A DNA stretch of 12,312 bases from Lachnospiraceae bacterium (GTDB lineage: Bacteria > Bacillota > Clostridia > Lachnospirales > Lachnospiraceae), in NCBI GenBank assembly GCA_014804285.1, contig JAAVAA010000059.1, positions 15,603 through 27,914 on the forward strand, in the 5' to 3' direction. This document shows, piece by piece, positions 12,267 to 12,312 of this stretch (its first letter is position 1; each line of letters opens with the position of its first letter). The position numbers and the translations under genes are program-made. The notes beneath the pieces are model-generated. The model had not been told where the DNA came from. It saw only the letters and a program-made list of their open reading frames with translations, and searched no databases.

Positions 12267-12312
12267 TTACTCGATGATAGCAGCCACACGGCCTGAACCA
12301 ACTGTTCTACCA
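12267..12312 (-). CDS. tuf: Elongation factor Tu, last codons only (cut by window edge)
   Basis: The minus strand reads GRTVGSGRVAAIIE and stops at TAA (12267-12269). This is the nearly invariant C-terminus of bacterial EF-Tu, the GTPase that delivers aminoacyl-tRNA to the ribosome. Only 14 codons are in the window. It is followed after 24 bases by a strong terminator, as expected for the last gene of a str-type operon. Confidence 0.93.
   Translation of the reverse strand, partial: GRTVGSGRVAAIIE

Noticed and set aside
11950..12277. Two overlapping plus-strand frames near tuf
   Set aside because: They run through the tuf terminator and promoter region, are rich in random aromatic residues and match nothing; chance frames in AT-rich DNA.
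1..12312. CRISPR array, tRNA or rRNA genes
   Set aside because: No regularly spaced repeats, no cloverleaf with CCA-side tRNA signatures and no rRNA sequence recognised by eye on either strand; a covariance-model scan was not possible here.

Overview
The window looks like an accessory stretch of a low-GC Gram-positive chromosome, most likely a Lachnospiraceae-type Clostridia. This is inferred from AT-rich codon use, strong AGGAGG-type ribosome sites, abundant U-tailed hairpin terminators, a PadR/HAAS/DUF3887 operon, and EF-Tu at the right edge. Every gene I can support lies on the minus strand, so transcription runs from high to low coordinates.

Right to left. 12267-12312 is the last 14 codons of tuf (EF-Tu), followed by its terminator. 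8171-12266 is flanked by two gapless copies of that tuf 3' flank (46 of 56 bases identical). It holds two short fragments resembling integrase C-terminal tails (both read GAKTVP), a zinc-ribbon SAM methyltransferase, a GNAT acetyltransferase, a frameshifted membrane-protein gene and a type I phosphodiesterase/alkaline-phosphatase-superfamily enzyme. 6732-8141 is a compact padR operon with a textbook promoter and a 25-bp palindromic operator. 5080-6641 holds two VOC/glyoxalase-fold genes, a possible 47-codon ORF and a decayed two-domain GNAT. 2441-4994 is a graveyard with survivors. It contains a Fic gene in two pieces with a complete hicAB toxin-antitoxin cassette (own promoter, operator and terminator) between them, a HIT gene with an internal deletion, and an intact GNAT.

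The most interesting part is 286-2381: a three-gene operon of a polynucleotide-kinase-like P-loop protein, a bacterial Thg1-like 3'-5' RNA polymerase, and a HAD-fold protein related to PNK phosphatase domains. It ends in a GNAT remnant and a strong terminator. Together these look like a cassette that processes or rebuilds RNA 5' ends (tRNA repair). The HAD protein lacks the nucleophilic aspartate (Phe in its place), so it may be a non-catalytic or RNA-binding partner. The left edge carries the start of an XRE-family regulator with its own promoter.

Many genes here (GNAT at 395, HIT, Fic, GNAT at 5080, membrane gene at 9440) are broken, several by internal deletions that leave both ends recognisable. 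I see no tRNA or rRNA gene and no CRISPR array.
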